From assembly GCA_031268685.1 (NCBI GenBank), contig JAIRWW010000340.1:1-17144 (forward strand): a stretch of 17,144 nt of DNA, in the 5' to 3' direction. The translations under genes and the position numbers were made by a program. The stretch's first letter is position 1, and each line of letters opens with the position of its first letter. The DNA comes from Azoarcus sp. Its GTDB lineage: Bacteria > Pseudomonadota > Gammaproteobacteria > Burkholderiales > Rhodocyclaceae. Of the stretch, positions 5,816 through 11,274 are shown in pieces. Under the pieces are notes generated by a model, which saw nothing but the letters and a program-made list of their open reading frames with translations, was not told the origin of the DNA and ran no database searches.

Positions 5816-6481
5816 CTATGCTACCGGCGCGCCGGTCTGCCCGTTGCCGGGCTGCACGCCCGTGTGTACGTGATTTTGCAAAGAGACCGTTCCGGCGACG
5901 ACGTCCAGTGTTGTGTGAATGTATCCGTTGAATGTGGCGTTGCCGGGGCCGCTTGCGCCGCCGTTGACCGTCAGGCCGCCGTTGATGGCGACGTTGCCGT
6001 TGAACACGCTGGCCGGGGCGTTGACGGTGAGCGCCGGGGTGTCGAGCCTTGCGCCGTCCGCCGTCAGCGTCAGCGTGGTAGCGCCGATGTGCAGCACGAT
6101 TTTGCCGCCGGCGGGCACGTCGAGCAGGTGTTCGTGCGCGGCGTGGTCGTAGCGCAGTATCGCGCCGTCCTGCCAGTGCCGGGCGGTTACGTCCGCGCTG
6201 TTCTCCGGCGCGGGTACGGCATCCTGGAACAGCCCGGTGATGATGGCGGCTTCGCCCGTTTCGCCCGACGGCGAGAGGATGATGCATTGCTCGCCGGCGC
6301 TCGGCGGGTTCCAGTCTTGCACGGCCTGGCCGGCGCGGCGTTCCAGCCATGGGCACCAGTCCGTGAGTATGCCGCCAGTGTTCGCACGGCATTGCGCATT
6401 CGACACGTCGACTTCGGCGATAGTGCCAAAGCGGATGACGGATTCCAGGCGGCGGTTTTGGTCGGGTGATAGATCGTTCAT
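5816..6481 (-). CDS. V: Baseplate assembly protein / tail spike gpV
   Basis: A 221-residue protein. The N-terminal OB-like domain reads VIRFGTIAEVDVSNAQCRAN (15-34), TGGILTDWCPWLERRAG, and PSAGEQCIILSPSGE, aligning with P2 gpV. The C-terminal half is a repetitive Gly/Asn-rich beta structure (GNVAINGGLTVNGG) typical of the needle. Near the tip, NHVHTG gives the His-X-His motif that binds iron in P2-like spikes. gpV forms the trimeric membrane-piercing spike. The ATG at 6481 is the only reasonable start, and no Shine-Dalgarno is visible. The predicted late promoter upstream places the transcript start on or next to this codon, so the message may be leaderless. Confidence 0.92.
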   Translation of the reverse strand: MNDLSPDQNRRLESVIRFGTIAEVDVSNAQCRANTGGILTDWCPWLERRAGQAVQDWNPPSAGEQCIILSPSGETGEAAIITGLFQDAVPAPENSADVTARHWQDGAILRYDHAAHEHLLDVPAGGKIVLHIGATTLTLTADGARLDTPALTVNAPASVFNGNVAINGGLTVNGGASGPGNATFNGYIHTTLDVVAGTVSLQNHVHTGVQPGNGQTGAPVA

Positions 6482-6487
6482 CGCCGT

Positions 6488-6548
6488 ATCATCGCCGGGT
6501 TTTTCGCGCGCGCGCGGCGTTTGTGTTGTTGCGCGCGGCGGTACAACA
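6488..6548 (-). promoter_or_regulatory. Putative Ogr-type late promoter of V operon
   Basis: A dyad TGTTGT (6524-6529) N13 ACAACA (6543-6548) is centred at 6536. On the minus strand, 31 bases after the dyad, comes ATGATACGGCG. GATGAT (6493-6488) serves as a plausible -10, putting the transcript start near 6481, so the dyad is centred near -55. The same arrangement precedes O. P2 late promoters carry a TGT/ACA dyad at about -55 bound by Ogr/Delta zinc-finger activators. The activator identity is inferred. Confidence 0.6.
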
Positions 6549-6551
6549 TTT
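6530..6551 (+). repeat. 22-bp imperfect direct repeat, left copy
   Basis: This copy matches 7255-7276 at 20 of 22 positions and shares GTACAACATTT exactly. It contains the right half of the V promoter dyad. With its partner it flanks the first hicAB module exactly. Confidence 0.75.
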
Positions 6552-6578
6552 CCACGCTTCGCCACAAAAGCGCTTGTG

Positions 6579-6602
6579 AATATTATCTTTTGTGATAATA
6601 TT
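6579..6602 (+). promoter_or_regulatory. hicAB-1 operator and probable promoter
   Basis: A perfect inverted repeat, arms AATATTATC (6579-6587) and GATAATATT (6594-6602), sits in an AT-rich island upstream of hicA. TTGTGA (6574-6579) and TAATAT (6596-6601), 16 bases apart, form a plausible promoter overlapping the operator. It is the likely autoregulatory site of the HTH-bearing HicB. Confidence 0.7.
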
Positions 6603-6625
6603 AAATAAATGGTTTGGAGTTTAGT

Positions 6626-6847
6626 GTGAAATATAGCGAATTCCGGCGCTACCTGAAATCCCTTGGCGCGGTATTTACGCCCGCCCATGGATCGCATTTT
6701 CGGGTAACGCTGAATGGAAAATCCACGATATTCCCAGACCACGGCGCGAAAGAAATCAAAACAGGGCTGGCCGAGGCCAATCAAGAAAGACCTCGGCATC
6801 AAATAGGAGGCTGTGATGAAGTTCCCGCTTACTCTCGAAATAGATGA
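6626..6847 (+). CDS. hicA: HicA-family toxin, frameshifted C-terminus
   Basis: From the GTG at 6626 (GGAG six bases upstream) the protein begins MKYSEFRRYLKSLGAVF, then AHGSHFRVTLNGKSTIFPDH, closely following E. coli-type HicA: a dsRBD-like fold with catalytic His in GSH (residue 24). HicA cleaves mRNA and is neutralised by HicB. The frame reads KEIKTGLAEA and then diverges as NQERPRHQ, ending at 6847 inside hicB. Removing one base around 6776-6780 restores IKKDLGIK and a TAG stop at 6804-6806, immediately before the hicB ribosome-binding site. This is exactly the expected HicA ending. The last helix is therefore disrupted by a +1 insertion, real or a sequencing error. The toxin is probably inactive as written. 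Confidence 0.82.
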   Translation: MKYSEFRRYLKSLGAVFTPAHGSHFRVTLNGKSTIFPDHGAKEIKTGLAEANQERPRHQIGGCDEVPAYSRNR

Positions 6848-7232
6848 AACAGGAGTGTTGGCCGGATGTCCCGATATCCCTGAAATGCATAGCGTCGGCG
6901 AATCAGTTGCTGACGCTATACGCGAGGCTTATGATGGGCTGGAGTCAGCAATTGAAATTTATTTCGATTGCCGCCGCCCGGTACCCGCGCCCTCGCGTCC
7001 GGTGCCCGGACAGCACACTGTAGATATTCCAGCCTTGCTCGCGGCGAAGATTCTGCTGCATAACGAAATGCTCGCACAGGGTATCAAGAAGGCCGAGCTT
7101 GCACGGCGCTTGAACATCGCGCCGCCTAATGTTGAAAGAATATTTCGTGCGGGTCATAAAACACGGTTCGAGACAGTTGAAGCGGCGTTGGCCAGCCTCG
7201 GGCGTCACATCGAGATTTCCATCGCATCGTAG
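6816..7232 (+). CDS. hicB: HicB antitoxin with C-terminal HTH
   Basis: A 138-residue protein. The N-terminal half is the HicB partial RNase-H-like fold: MKFPLTLEIDETGVLAGCPD, then PEMHSVGESVADAIREAYDG and LESAIEIYFDCRRPVP. The C-terminal part (about 85-130) is a helix-turn-helix, with GIKKAELARRLNIAPPNVER and a Phe-Arg-Ala-Gly-His segment, as in the E. coli-type HicB that autorepresses its operon. I chose ATG 6816 over GTG 6813 because AGGAGG at 6805-6810 is better spaced from it. It should bind HicA and the palindrome at 6579-6602. It appears intact, even though the toxin frame in front is shifted and now overlaps it. Confidence 0.88.
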   Translation: MKFPLTLEIDETGVLAGCPDIPEMHSVGESVADAIREAYDGLESAIEIYFDCRRPVPAPSRPVPGQHTVDIPALLAAKILLHNEMLAQGIKKAELARRLNIAPPNVERIFRAGHKTRFETVEAALASLGRHIEISIAS

Positions 7233-7278
7233 GGGCCGCCCCCAGTGGCCGCCCTGCGCGTGGCAGTACAACATTTTG
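7233..7278. repeat. Gap between hicAB modules, with partial copy of late-promoter element
   Basis: It contains 7255-7276, the right copy of the 22-bp repeat found at 6530-6551. The ACAACA half (7268-7273) is kept, but the TGTTGT arm expected 13 bases to its left is absent, so a complete dyad is not present. The copy marks the right boundary of the first hicAB cassette. Confidence 0.65.
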
Positions 7279-7314
7279 TTGACACGCATCTGATGTGCAA
7301 CTATTGTTAGTTGC
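7279..7314 (+). promoter_or_regulatory. hicAB-2 promoter and operator
   Basis: TTGACA (7279-7284) and TATTGT (7302-7307) are 17 bases apart, a near-consensus promoter. An inverted repeat, GCAACTA (7297-7303) and TAGTTGC (7308-7314), overlaps the -10 and ends directly at the toxin ATG. The transcript start would fall within a base or two of that ATG. Confidence 0.8.
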
Positions 7315-7563
7315 ATGAGCAGGCACGAAAAACTACTCGCCCAACTCCGGAACCCCAAGTCGACAATGACCTGGGGCGATCTGGTGACGCTCTTGGCCGG
7401 ACTGGGATACCGGCAGCTAGAGGGCAGCGGCTCGCGCGTGAAGTTCGCACACGATTCCGCCGCGCCCATCAGCCTGCATCGCCCGCACCCGGGCAATGAA
7501 ATCAAGGCGTATGTGAAGCGGCTTGTGCTCGAACATCTCAATGAGGGAGGTATGAAACCATGA
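7315..7563 (+). CDS. hicA: HicA-family toxin, second module
   Basis: An 82-residue protein: MSRHEKLLAQLRNP, then TWGDLVTLLAGLGYRQLEGS, GSRVKFAHD, and ISLHRPHPGNEIKAYVKRLV. The GSGSRVKF...HRPHPG pattern is that of the second common HicA subfamily, in which Ser replaces the His of the GSH motif; the HRPHP block is retained. Predicted fold is dsRBD-like mRNA interferase. It is only distantly related to the first HicA, so this is not a tandem duplication. No leader or ribosome-binding site fits between promoter and ATG, so translation may be leaderless and weak compared with its antitoxin. The stop overlaps the start of hicB (ATGA at 7560-7563). Confidence 0.87.
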   Translation: MSRHEKLLAQLRNPKSTMTWGDLVTLLAGLGYRQLEGSGSRVKFAHDSAAPISLHRPHPGNEIKAYVKRLVLEHLNEGGMKP

Positions 7564-7910
7564 ATGTGTTGTTAAATCACCGTGGGTATTACGGGTCGAT
7601 CGAGGCCAGCCCGGAGGACGATTGTCTGTTCGGAAAACTCCAGTTTGTCCGCGCCCTGGTGACATATGAAGGCCGGACGGTCCATGAGATTGAGCAGGCA
7701 TTTCGTGAAGCGGTGGATGACTATCTTGCGGATTGCGGCAAGGAAGGCCGCGCGCCAGAATTGCCCTGCAAGGGATCTTTCAACGTCCGGCTTGGCCACG
7801 ATCTGCATCTCGCGGCTTGCATGGAAGCCGCGCGGAAAAACCTTACGCTCAATGAGCTGACCCGGCGCGCGATAAGCGCCTATATCGAGGACGAGGCCGT
7901 AAGCGCATAG
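7560..7910 (+). CDS. hicB: HicB-family antitoxin, second module
   Basis: A 116-residue protein. The N-terminal part has the HicB fold (HRGYYGSIEASPEDDCLFGK, then VRALVTYEGRTVHEIEQAFR and AVDDYLADC). The C-terminal part (about 75-113) is a ribbon-helix-helix-like segment, KGSFNVRLGHDLHLAACMEA followed by NLTLNELTRRAISAYI. This differs from the HTH type of the first HicB. It has a strong ribosome-binding site, GAGGGAGG, nine bases ahead of the ATG. It should neutralise the adjacent HicA and bind the operator at 7297-7314. It converges on tail gene S, with 8 bases between stop codons and no obvious terminator. Confidence 0.87.
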   Translation: MNVLLNHRGYYGSIEASPEDDCLFGKLQFVRALVTYEGRTVHEIEQAFREAVDDYLADCGKEGRAPELPCKGSFNVRLGHDLHLAACMEAARKNLTLNELTRRAISAYIEDEAVSA

Positions 7911-7918
7911 CGCATACA

Positions 7919-8386
7919 TCAGGTCACGCCGTTGGCCACATGCTCGTAGAGCAGATTCTCCATTGCCGCCATGTCGCCGGGCGAGAATCCCAATAGGGGC
8001 CTGGCGGCATATTTGACCTCGTGGGGCAGGTTTTTTAAAACTTTGTCCCGCAGCCCGAAGTGATGCACCGCCGCGACTCGCCCGGTCTGGCCCCTGAACG
8101 TTATCGTGATTTCACTCGCGCCGCTCATGATGCGCAAGTGACGGGCGGCGCGGAGCTTTTTGAACATTTTGCCGCGTTTGGGATTTTTGCCCTTCTGCCG
8201 CAGCCTTGGCGCGAATGCCGCGCCGTCCGGGGTGATGTTGGCGGCGATGCGGCGCTGGTTCGCGCGCCGGGCGAGTTGCGCGAGCCGCAGACCGATCTTG
8301 CGCCTGCCCGCTGGCGACAGCGCCGCGATCAGTCCGTCGAGCGCCGCGTTGATTCTCTCGATGCCGCCGATGTCATCCGCCATCAT
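7919..8386 (-). CDS. S: Virion morphogenesis / tail completion protein gpS
   Basis: A 155-residue protein starting MMADDIGGIERINAALDGLI. It matches the phage virion morphogenesis (gpS) family: helical N-terminus, QLARRANQRRIAANITPDGA with the Pro-Asp-Gly and AFAPRL elements, MFKKLRAARHLRI, VAAVHHFGLRDKV, and a C-terminal PLLGFSPGDMAAMENLLYEH. gpS acts with gpR to complete the tail so that it can join the head. The ATG at 8386 overlaps the stop of P (ATGA); the next codon is also ATG. In P2, S follows R directly. Here the terminase gene P lies between them, all three coupled by overlapping codons. Confidence 0.9.
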   Translation of the reverse strand: MMADDIGGIERINAALDGLIAALSPAGRRKIGLRLAQLARRANQRRIAANITPDGAAFAPRLRQKGKNPKRGKMFKKLRAARHLRIMSGASEITITFRGQTGRVAAVHHFGLRDKVLKNLPHEVKYAARPLLGFSPGDMAAMENLLYEHVANGVT

Positions 8387-10161
8387 GAAATCTCGATGAA
8401 TGCGGCGCGGCGGCCATCGAGCGTGGCATCGAGCGGCTCGTGGTGCAGGGCGTGCAGCGTGGCCCATGCCAGATCGGCGTGCGAGACCGCCGCGCTGCGG
8501 TCGGCCTTGAATGTCATTTGTCTGCCGGAGTCGGTCATGCCCTTGCGGATTGCCATGAACGATTGCGCCAGGTCGACCCAGCCCGCATCGAACTCGATCC
8601 GTCCTTTGTTGAAGACGTCAACGCCTTTGAGCACCAGGCCGATCTTCGATTCGACCGAGTAGTGAATGGCCTCTACCGCCGGGAAAAAATTCCTGACGAG
8701 TTGCAGCACGCCTTGCCCCATGCCGGTCGAGTCGATGGCGATGTGCGTGACGTTGTAGCGGAGGCAGGCGTTCCGGATCATGTTCGCCTGTATCTCGAAA
8801 TCCATGCCCCGGAATTGTTCGCGCTCCAGCAGTCTGAATTTGCCGCCGGTTTTGCCGGGCGGCGCAACGATGACCATGGCCGCGCTGTCGCCGGTCGATG
8901 AGGGGTCGTAGCCGATCCAGACTTCGCGGTCGCCGAAGGGGCGGATGGCCAGCGGCTGGAAATCGGGCCAGACATCCCAGGAATCGACCATGGCGCGCAT
9001 GACGAGCGCCATGGGGAAGACGCTTGCCGTGTCGTCGACGAACTGGCACATCAGGAGGTTGGCATACTCTTCGGGGCTGTATTCAGCCTGTAGCTGCTCG
9101 ATGTCGAAGAGGTCGTTTCCGCCCGCGATGGCATCTTCGACGGTGACGATGTTGCGCCATTGTTTGTCCGCGCAGACCGCGCCGGCGGCGAGCGCGCCGT
9201 GCGAGACGTCGAAGGCTATCTGCTCGGATTGGGGCCTGCGCTGGTTGTAGAGCGCGCCGCTCCAGAATGCGTGGGCCGGGTGATGGAGTGAGGATGGCGT
9301 GGAGAAATACGTTTGACGCCATTTTTTATGCATGGACATTCCGGAGGCGACTTTACGCAGTTCCGGAAAGTTCTGTACCCAGAAGTATTCGTCGAAATAG
9401 AGGTTTCCGTGGTAGCTCTGGGCCGTGCGGCTGTTGCTCGACAGGAAATAGAGCGAGGCTCCGTTCGGCAGGATGATCGGCGAGCCGCTTAGTTCAACGC
9501 CCGCCCCGGCGGCGAACTTGATGATGTACTCGCGGAAAACATGCGATTGGGCTTTCGATGCCGACAAGAAGATTTGATTGCGCCCGGTCTGGATGGCGTC
9601 GATGAAGGCCTCGCGCGAGAAATGCATCGTTGCGCCGATCTGGCGCGATTTCAGTATGTTGCGGATGCGGCAGCGCGAGGCCGCGTCATGCCATGCGCGT
9701 TGATAGTCGAACTGTCCGGCGGTGAACTGCTCGATGAGTTTTTCGGCCTGTTCGTCGGAGATGGCATTGCGAACAGGCTTGCGCTTCACCATGCTATTGC
9801 GATTTGCAACCTTCGGGTTCAGGTCGGCTTCGTTGCCGCCGTTGAGGTATTTCCGCACCCGCGCGGCGCGTTCGAGCTGCCGCATGAGCAAGTCAACTTC
9901 CTTGTAGTCTTTGGCTTCTTTGTTTTCCTTGCCAATCAGCATCATCAGCCGCACGTCCAGCGCGCCTTCCACGCGCTCGATGGTCATGCTTTTGTCCCAT
10001 TTGTAACGGCTCTTCCAGCTGAATAGTGTTTTGTTGCTGATGCCGAGGTGTTCGGAGATGGCGCACAGCCGCCATCCCGACCAGTACAGCAGCTTCGCTT
10101 TCAGACGGGCGTTGCCATCCGCGACGCCGTTTTCTTCCGCCGGAATTTCCACGTCGCTCAT
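8383..10161 (-). CDS. P: Terminase large subunit (ATPase), P2 gpP family
   Basis: A 592-residue protein, full length for gpP. An N-terminal HTH-like segment (about 20-55, with LCAISEHLGISNKTLFSWKS) precedes the packaging ATPase. Walker A is KSRQIGAT (171-178); Walker B is LYFDE (254-258), followed by YFSTPSS. The C-terminal nuclease-like domain shows acidic residues in VWIGYDPSSTGD (Asp419), THIAIDSTG (Asp477) and SHADLAWA (Asp563). With M it forms the terminase that cuts at cos and pumps DNA through portal Q. The gene is ATGA-coupled to R upstream and S downstream, so it is built into the tail/lysis operon. In P2 it is instead divergent from O and co-transcribed with Q. Confidence 0.95.
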   Translation of the reverse strand: MSDVEIPAEENGVADGNARLKAKLLYWSGWRLCAISEHLGISNKTLFSWKSRYKWDKSMTIERVEGALDVRLMMLIGKENKEAKDYKEVDLLMRQLERAARVRKYLNGGNEADLNPKVANRNSMVKRKPVRNAISDEQAEKLIEQFTAGQFDYQRAWHDAASRCRIRNILKSRQIGATMHFSREAFIDAIQTGRNQIFLSASKAQSHVFREYIIKFAAGAGVELSGSPIILPNGASLYFLSSNSRTAQSYHGNLYFDEYFWVQNFPELRKVASGMSMHKKWRQTYFSTPSSLHHPAHAFWSGALYNQRRPQSEQIAFDVSHGALAAGAVCADKQWRNIVTVEDAIAGGNDLFDIEQLQAEYSPEEYANLLMCQFVDDTASVFPMALVMRAMVDSWDVWPDFQPLAIRPFGDREVWIGYDPSSTGDSAAMVIVAPPGKTGGKFRLLEREQFRGMDFEIQANMIRNACLRYNVTHIAIDSTGMGQGVLQLVRNFFPAVEAIHYSVESKIGLVLKGVDVFNKGRIEFDAGWVDLAQSFMAIRKGMTDSGRQMTFKADRSAAVSHADLAWATLHALHHEPLDATLDGRRAAFIEIS

Positions 10162-10748
10162 GGGGTCACGGGGCCATCGAAGGGGGGCGCGTCGAACTCG
10201 CGGATGAGTTCGCCGCCAATCCAGAATCGCCAGCGTTCGATCTGCCGGTCAGGTGCGACGGGCGGTTCGGGCGCGTGCCGGACTGTTGCGATTGTGCCGG
10301 GGCCGATCAGGCCCGGCGGGACGGGGATGCGGACGGTTTCGCCACTGCCGCCGCCGCCGCCATCGCCGCCGGTTTCGTCTTCGGTCGCCAGCGCGAGCGT
10401 GACGACGACGCGCTCGGTGAGTTTCGCCAGGCGGATTTCGACGTCGCTTTTTTTGCTGTCGAGCACGTCGACTTCAAAGGCAAAGTCTTGCCGCCGGGCG
10501 GGGTTGAGCAGGATGTCGGGCTGGGCGTCATGCAGCCAGGCCACGACTGGTAGAAACAGCATGTCCGCCGGGCCGGCGTAGTCGGTGATGAGGGCGACGA
10601 GGTCGTATTGATATTCAAATGACAGGCCGCCCGCCATGGTGCTGTGGATTTCTCCGCGCTCGATGCGCACGGAGAGACATTCCGGGTTCCGGGCGATCCA
10701 TGGGACGGCGGCGGCGAGCGCGGCGCGCAGCGAGGCGGGTTTAATCAT
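10158..10748 (-). CDS. R: Tail completion protein gpR family
   Basis: A 196-residue protein. The first 125 residues match gpR: MIKPASLRAALAAAVPWIAR, CLSVRIERGEIHST, GLSFEYQYDLVALITDYAG, LPVVAWLHDAQPDILLNP, and RLAKLTERVVVTLALATED. It is longer than P2 gpR because of a Gly-rich linker (127-136, GGDGGGGGSG) and a Pro-rich C-terminal part of about 60 residues ending in RWRFWIGGELIREFDAP. Family members are needed to complete the tail before head joining. The start overlaps the end of Rz by several bases and the stop overlaps P as ATGA. The function of the extension is unknown. Confidence 0.87.
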   Translation of the reverse strand: MIKPASLRAALAAAVPWIARNPECLSVRIERGEIHSTMAGGLSFEYQYDLVALITDYAGPADMLFLPVVAWLHDAQPDILLNPARRQDFAFEVDVLDSKKSDVEIRLAKLTERVVVTLALATEDETGGDGGGGGSGETVRIPVPPGLIGPGTIATVRHAPEPPVAPDRQIERWRFWIGGELIREFDAPPFDGPVTP

Positions 10749-11274
10749 TTGGCGCGGGGCGGTGGAATTCGTTCAGGGCGTCGATGCGTCCCCGGCAGAG
10801 GTTGTAGCGTTCGATGGCGTAGCGGGCCCAGATGGCGATGTCTTCGTCGGTGGCGTTACCGGAATCGGGGGGAGCGCCGGGAGCGGGGCGAGCAGCGCCG
10901 CCGGCGGGCGGGGGCACTCCGCCGGTGTTGGCGCCGCCCAGTTCGTTGTTGAGCACGCTGACGACATTAGCATTGAGGCAAGGACGGCGGGCAGATAGTT
11001 TGCGGATGGCATCGTCTTTTTCCCTTCCGGTTCTGGATGCGGCGGCTTCGGCTTCGGCGGCGCGCCCGGCCAGCGCCTGGCCGTCGCGCTCGGCGGCGAT
11101 CGCGCGGTCGAGCGCTTGTTTCGCGGCCTGCTGCGCGGCTAGCAGGGCGGTGGCTTGATCGGTTTCCATGCGCGCGATGCGCGCGTTGAGCCGCCAGCCG
11201 TTTGCCAGCCATCCGGCGGCGAAGAGCGCCAGGGCGAGGGCGGCGGCGGCGATGAGGCGGGGGGAGAGCGTCAT
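10741..11274 (-). CDS. Rz: Rz-type i-spanin
   Basis: A 177-residue protein starting in an ATGA overlap with the endolysin stop. The N-terminus MTLSPRLIAAAALALALFAA is a single inner-membrane anchor, followed by a long periplasmic coiled coil rich in Ala/Glu/Gln/Arg (about 31-95: ARMETDQATALLAAQQAAKQ and onward). The C-terminal part is Gly/Pro/Ala-rich, then NATDEDIAIWARYAIERYNL and CRGRIDALNEFH. This last block resembles the C-terminus of P2-type LysB/Rz-like proteins. Together with the nested Rz1 it would disrupt the outer membrane in the final lysis step. Placement after holin and endolysin supports the call. Confidence 0.85.
   Translation of the reverse strand: MTLSPRLIAAAALALALFAAGWLANGWRLNARIARMETDQATALLAAQQAAKQALDRAIAAERDGQALAGRAAEAEAAASRTGREKDDAIRKLSARRPCLNANVVSVLNNELGGANTGGVPPPAGGAARPAPGAPPDSGNATDEDIAIWARYAIERYNLCRGRIDALNEFHRPAPND
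10773..11012 (-). CDS. Rz1: Rz1-type o-spanin lipoprotein, nested in Rz
   Basis: A 79-residue product read in another frame entirely within Rz. It begins MPSANYLPAVLASMLMSSAC. Residues 16-20 (MSSAC) are an acceptable lipobox, with Cys20 as the lipidated residue. The mature protein is rich in Pro, Ala and Thr (WAAPTPAECPRPP, then repeated Leu-Pro and Pro-Pro), as Rz1 proteins are. GGAAGGG lies nine bases before the ATG although it sits inside the Rz reading frame, which supports independent translation. It would anchor in the outer membrane and bind the C-terminus of Rz. The signal peptide lacks a basic N-terminal residue, a weakness of the call; P2 LysC is the analogous nested gene. Confidence 0.75.
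   Translation of the reverse strand: MPSANYLPAVLASMLMSSACSTTNWAAPTPAECPRPPAALLAPLPALPPIPVTPPTKTSPSGPATPSNATTSAGDASTP

Noticed and set aside
5864..6469. Plus-strand frame of 201 codons over gene V
   Set aside because: It is antisense to gpV, low in complexity (Val/Arg/Gly), and has no upstream signals.
7565..7580. TGTTGT inside hicB-2 as another late-activator site
   Set aside because: No ACAACA lies 13 bases away on either side, and it is inside coding sequence.
8060..8901. Plus-strand frames over S and the P 3' end
   Set aside because: They are shadows of genes whose family motifs are unmistakable on the minus strand.
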